Notes under the pieces: model-generated
Databases searched by the model: none
Seen by the model: only the letters and a program-made list of their open reading frames with translations
What the model was told of the DNA's origin: nothing
Source of the DNA: SIG469 sp964384255
GTDB taxonomy: Bacteria; Bacillota; Clostridia; Oscillospirales; Oscillospiraceae
DNA: 7,666 bases
Direction of reading: 5' to 3'
NCBI GenBank assembly: GCA_964384255.1
Contig: CAYLKH010000085.1
Coordinates: forward strand, 1 to 7,666
Shown here: one piece after another, positions 5,313 through 7,666 of the stretch
How positions within the stretch are numbered: position 1 is the stretch's first letter
Layout: the number at the start of each line of letters is the position of its first letter
Translations under genes and position numbers: made by a program

Positions 5313-7514
5313 ATGAAAAAACTGATTTGTTTACTGCTGTGTCTGTCCATGCTGCTGGCGCTCTCGGCCTGCGGCGGCAAAAACGAAGTACCTGCGGCCA
5401 CCGAACCTGTGGCCGATACCCGGCCCGCAGCTGACGAAGGAACATCAGCCTTTGATCTGGCCACCTTCGATCACAGCCAATATGGCTATCTGCGGTCGAA
5501 TTATTCCCTGCCCGACGTGGCGGATAACCCCAGCCGCTATTCGCTGGACGGGGATGTTTTTTCATTCTGCAATATCGCCAGCGGTACGGATGGCGAAACC
5601 CGGACCTATACCCTGTACACTGCTGTCGGCGGCCAGCAGCCGACGGAGACGGCTCAGCTGACCACACCTGTTGATGGATATTTTTCCGACCTGCTATGGG
5701 ACGGAGAGTTTATATGGACGGTCTATTCCTATGACATGGAGGTCGACCCCCAGACCTTTTCGGACAACATTTACGGAAGCAACTACATTACCGTCATCAC
5801 GCTGCAAAAGCGGGACGCGTCAGGGGAAATAGTGGCAGAATTCAACCTGGGCGACCTGTTTACCGACGCAGAGTTTTATTACACCTCGTCCGTTATCCCT
5901 GATGGCGGCGGGCTGTGGGTCACCTGCGCCAGCTTCACGGCCAACGAGTGCATTGGGTCAATTCTTTATTTCGACAGTGACCTTAAGCTGAAATACAGCC
6001 TGGACGATTTTGACGATGCGCCTTCCATCGCAAAAACTGCCGACGGCGAAATTGTCTGCATTTACGACGGCAGGCTTTCCGTGGTCGACCAGACCGGCTT
6101 TGCGCCTACGGATATCCAGCTGGAAAACGACTCCTTCTGGTATACCCTGGTTTCCGGCTCCGGAGGATACGATATGTTTATCTACGATGACAGCACTCTT
6201 TACGCCTGCGACATTGAGGCCGGGCTGATGGTGCCTCTGCTGAACTGGACCGATTGGGGCGTGACAAACCCGTCTTTTGTGGGCGCACTGAGCGAAACTC
6301 AGCTGCTGGTCAGATACTCCAGCATTTACTCCGGCGAAGCAAAGCTGGTGCTTATGGACAGGGTCGATATTTCTCAGATACCGGAAAAGACGGTTATAAC
6401 CATAGGTTATCTGGAAGATATAGAATATGATACCCAGGACGCCGCCGCTGTCTTCAACGGCGAAAGCTCAAAATATCGCATCGAGCTGGTGGTTTATGAC
6501 GACGAAAGTGCCCTGGATATGGCCTTTGCCAGGGGCGAAGGGCCGGATATGCTGGTGCTTTATGAAAATCAGAGCAAATATATCAAAAAAGGGCTGCTGG
6601 CCGATATGCTGCCCCTGATGGACCAGTACGGCGGCATCACCCGGGACGATCTGGTCACGTCATTTGTCGACGCTTCCATGACCGGCGACAGCCTGTATAT
6701 GATGGCCTGGAGTTTCAGTCTTCGCACCATGATCGGTCTGCCGGAATACGTGGGCAGCGACCAGGGATGGAGCTATGAGCAGTTTATATCCGCCCTTGAG
6801 AATATGCCCGATGGTATGTATGCCTGCGATTTCGGCGGCACCGGGTTCCTGGAATTCCTGCTGGGCGGGCTTTATACCGAATATGTGGATACCGAAAGCG
6901 GCACCTGCGATTTTGACAGCGTCGGGTTTATCACTCTGTTGGATGCGCTGGCAAAATATGTCAATTTTGACAGCGTGGAGCCGACGGAATATTACGATGA
7001 CGAGATCCAGTACCTGACCGAGAAGGTCCAGCTGCTGGACGTGACCAACATTTTTTCCTCCTATTATTTAAGGGGCCAGTTCGACCAGGTAACGATGGTG
7101 GGCTATCCCGGCGGCGTAGGCAACGGCGCAGACTTTAATATCAGCAACACCATAGGCATCTGCTCCGGATGTAAGGATATGGAGGGCGCATGGGAGTTTG
7201 TGAGCTTCATGCTGTCCGATGAGGTCCAGAGCTCCTTCGGCTCGCTGATATACCCGGTCAACAGAAACGCTCTGGAATCTGCGTTAAGTATCCGGGCAGA
7301 AAGCTATGAGGAAAACTATCCCGGAGCGGGTCAAAGGGCCGAAGCCCTGATGGATTATATCGACGCAGTGGAAACGATCTCCTATCGGGAACACGCCCTG
7401 TTCGACATTATCGCCGAAGAAGCGGAAGCCCTTTTCGCCGGCAGCAAATCGGCCGAAGAGACGGCGAAGATAATCCAGAACCGCGTAAGCACCTATCTTG
7501 CAGAAATGGGATAA
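5313..7514 (+). CDS. Lipoprotein: N-terminal beta-rich (propeller-like) region fused to family-1 extracellular solute-binding domain
   Basis: A 733-residue surface lipoprotein. The signal peptide MKKLICLLLCLSMLLALSAC ends in lipobox LSAC with Cys20, followed by a flexible Ala/Pro/Glu/Thr linker (21-48). Residues about 50-355 are rich in short strands with recurring 'W/Y-aromatic...DxDG' turns (LLWDGEFIWTVYSY 127-140, GGGLWVTCASF 198-208, TADGEIVCIYDGRLSVVD 242-259, GYDMFIYDDSTLYACD 285-300), suggesting a beta-propeller. Residues about 358-733 resemble an SBP_bac_1 (UgpB/MalE-like) binding domain: IGYLEDIEYDTQDAAAVFN, FARGEGPDMLVLYENQ (405-420), then YMMAWSFSLRTMIG (462-475), and a typical ending SAEETAKIIQNRVSTYLAE (713-731). 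Family-1 binding proteins are normally about 400-450 residues; the extra 300 are the N-terminal region. No MalF/MalG-type permeases are nearby. The leftward RbsA-type transporter uses a different binding-protein family, so its partner lies elsewhere or it acts as an orphan sensor. Confidence 0.9.
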   Translation: MKKLICLLLCLSMLLALSACGGKNEVPAATEPVADTRPAADEGTSAFDLATFDHSQYGYLRSNYSLPDVADNPSRYSLDGDVFSFCNIASGTDGETRTYTLYTAVGGQQPTETAQLTTPVDGYFSDLLWDGEFIWTVYSYDMEVDPQTFSDNIYGSNYITVITLQKRDASGEIVAEFNLGDLFTDAEFYYTSSVIPDGGGLWVTCASFTANECIGSILYFDSDLKLKYSLDDFDDAPSIAKTADGEIVCIYDGRLSVVDQTGFAPTDIQLENDSFWYTLVSGSGGYDMFIYDDSTLYACDIEAGLMVPLLNWTDWGVTNPSFVGALSETQLLVRYSSIYSGEAKLVLMDRVDISQIPEKTVITIGYLEDIEYDTQDAAAVFNGESSKYRIELVVYDDESALDMAFARGEGPDMLVLYENQSKYIKKGLLADMLPLMDQYGGITRDDLVTSFVDASMTGDSLYMMAWSFSLRTMIGLPEYVGSDQGWSYEQFISALENMPDGMYACDFGGTGFLEFLLGGLYTEYVDTESGTCDFDSVGFITLLDALAKYVNFDSVEPTEYYDDEIQYLTEKVQLLDVTNIFSSYYLRGQFDQVTMVGYPGGVGNGADFNISNTIGICSGCKDMEGAWEFVSFMLSDEVQSSFGSLIYPVNRNALESALSIRAESYEENYPGAGQRAEALMDYIDAVETISYREHALFDIIAEEAEALFAGSKSAEETAKIIQNRVSTYLAEMG

Positions 7515-7527
7515 TGCGGCCATTTGC

Positions 7528-7560
7528 CATTGCGCGGAGCGTAGCGACGTGGCAATCTCA
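7528..7560 (+). repeat. REP-like palindromic element, copy A
   Basis: A 33-nt unit starting CATTGCG and ending GGCAATCTCA, 14 nt after the lipoprotein gene's stop. It matches the copy at 7610-7642 at 30 of 33 positions. It is imperfectly symmetric: TTGCCA (7524-7529) pairs with TGGCAA (7550-7555). I recognise the 'ATTGCGAGGAGCG.AGCGACGAGGCAATCT' type as an interspersed repeat seen in intergenic DNA of many bacteria. It may form a hairpin at the transcript's 3' end, but there is no T-run. Confidence 0.8.
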
Positions 7561-7609
7561 CCCGTCGCGGATTTGAGTTGTCGCGTAGAGCGAAAGCCCC
7601 CCTTTGTGT

Positions 7610-7642
7610 CATTGCGAGGAGCGCAGCGACGAGGCAATCTCA
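7610..7642 (+). repeat. REP-like palindromic element, copy B
   Basis: The second 33-nt copy, in direct orientation, 82 nt after copy A start to start. ATTGC (7611-7615) and GCAAT (7634-7638) form the outer stem. It differs from copy A at three positions (unit positions 8, 15 and 23). The 49 nt between the copies hold GTCGCG twice (7564-7569 and 7580-7585) and a C-run (7598-7602), and may be part of a larger composite repeat. Confidence 0.8.
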
Positions 7643-7651
7643 CAGTAGGGG

Positions 7652-7666
7652 TTAGGATTTAGGATT
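7652..7666 (+). repeat. TTAGGAT 7-nt tandem repeat at window edge
   Basis: Two perfect copies of TTAGGAT (7652-7658 and 7659-7665) plus one further T run to the end of the window. Whether a longer array follows cannot be seen. Confidence 0.4.

Noticed and set aside
7284..7643. 119-codon minus-strand open frame over the end of the lipoprotein gene and the repeats
   Set aside because: Its N-terminus (MRLPRRCAPRNDTKG) is simply the translated palindromic repeat, a familiar annotation artefact, and the rest is antisense to a real gene.
1..7666. CRISPR array, tRNA, rRNA, transposase, phage integrase or toxin-antitoxin genes
   Set aside because: I looked for regularly spaced repeats, cloverleaf-like stretches and the hallmark motifs of these families and saw none. 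The two 33-nt repeats at the right end are palindromic intergenic elements, not a CRISPR array.

Overview
The window (about half G+C) looks like a chromosomal fragment of a Gram-positive, probably gut-associated, Clostridia-type bacterium (Firmicutes/Bacillota). The reasons are strong AGGAGG-type ribosome binding sites, near-consensus sigma-A promoters, two Gram-positive-style lipoprotein signal peptides, and a large two-part solute-binding lipoprotein of a kind I associate with Oscillospiraceae/Lachnospiraceae. The placement is an inference from style, not from a marker gene.

Left arm (1-2518, minus strand): the start of a CUT2 (ribose/galactose/xylose-type) sugar ABC transporter operon. A double-domain ATPase comes first. 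A membrane permease is translationally coupled to it through a TGATG stop/start overlap, and the permease runs off the left edge. A ribosome binding site plus GTG at the very edge suggests a second permease begins there. A strong promoter (TTGACG, 17 nt, TATAAT) lies at 2577-2605. No matching sugar-binding protein is in the window.

Divergent intergenic region (2519-2851): holds the leftward promoter, a rightward promoter (TTGACT, 16 nt, TATAAT at 2708-2735), a 26-bp near-perfect palindrome just after the rightward start point, an overlapping second dyad, a further hairpin followed by four Ts, and two imperfect copies of a 22-23 nt repeat. This is the most structured non-coding DNA in the window and looks like an operator or a leader-RNA switch.

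Middle (2852-5188, plus strand): a compact cassette of six small genes. They encode a cysteine-rich DUF3795-like protein, a small lipoprotein, a two-helix membrane protein, a 71-residue DUF7662-like protein, an alpha/beta hydrolase and a cytidine-deaminase-fold enzyme. Three junctions overlap and the remaining gaps are about 40 nt, so the genes are probably co-transcribed. A joint function is not evident.

Right arm (5189-7666): a separate promoter drives a 733-residue lipoprotein that joins an N-terminal, apparently beta-rich, propeller-like region to a C-terminal family-1 extracellular solute-binding domain. Downstream are two 33-nt direct repeats (30/33 identical) of a palindromic REP-like sequence and the start of a 7-nt tandem repeat at the right edge.
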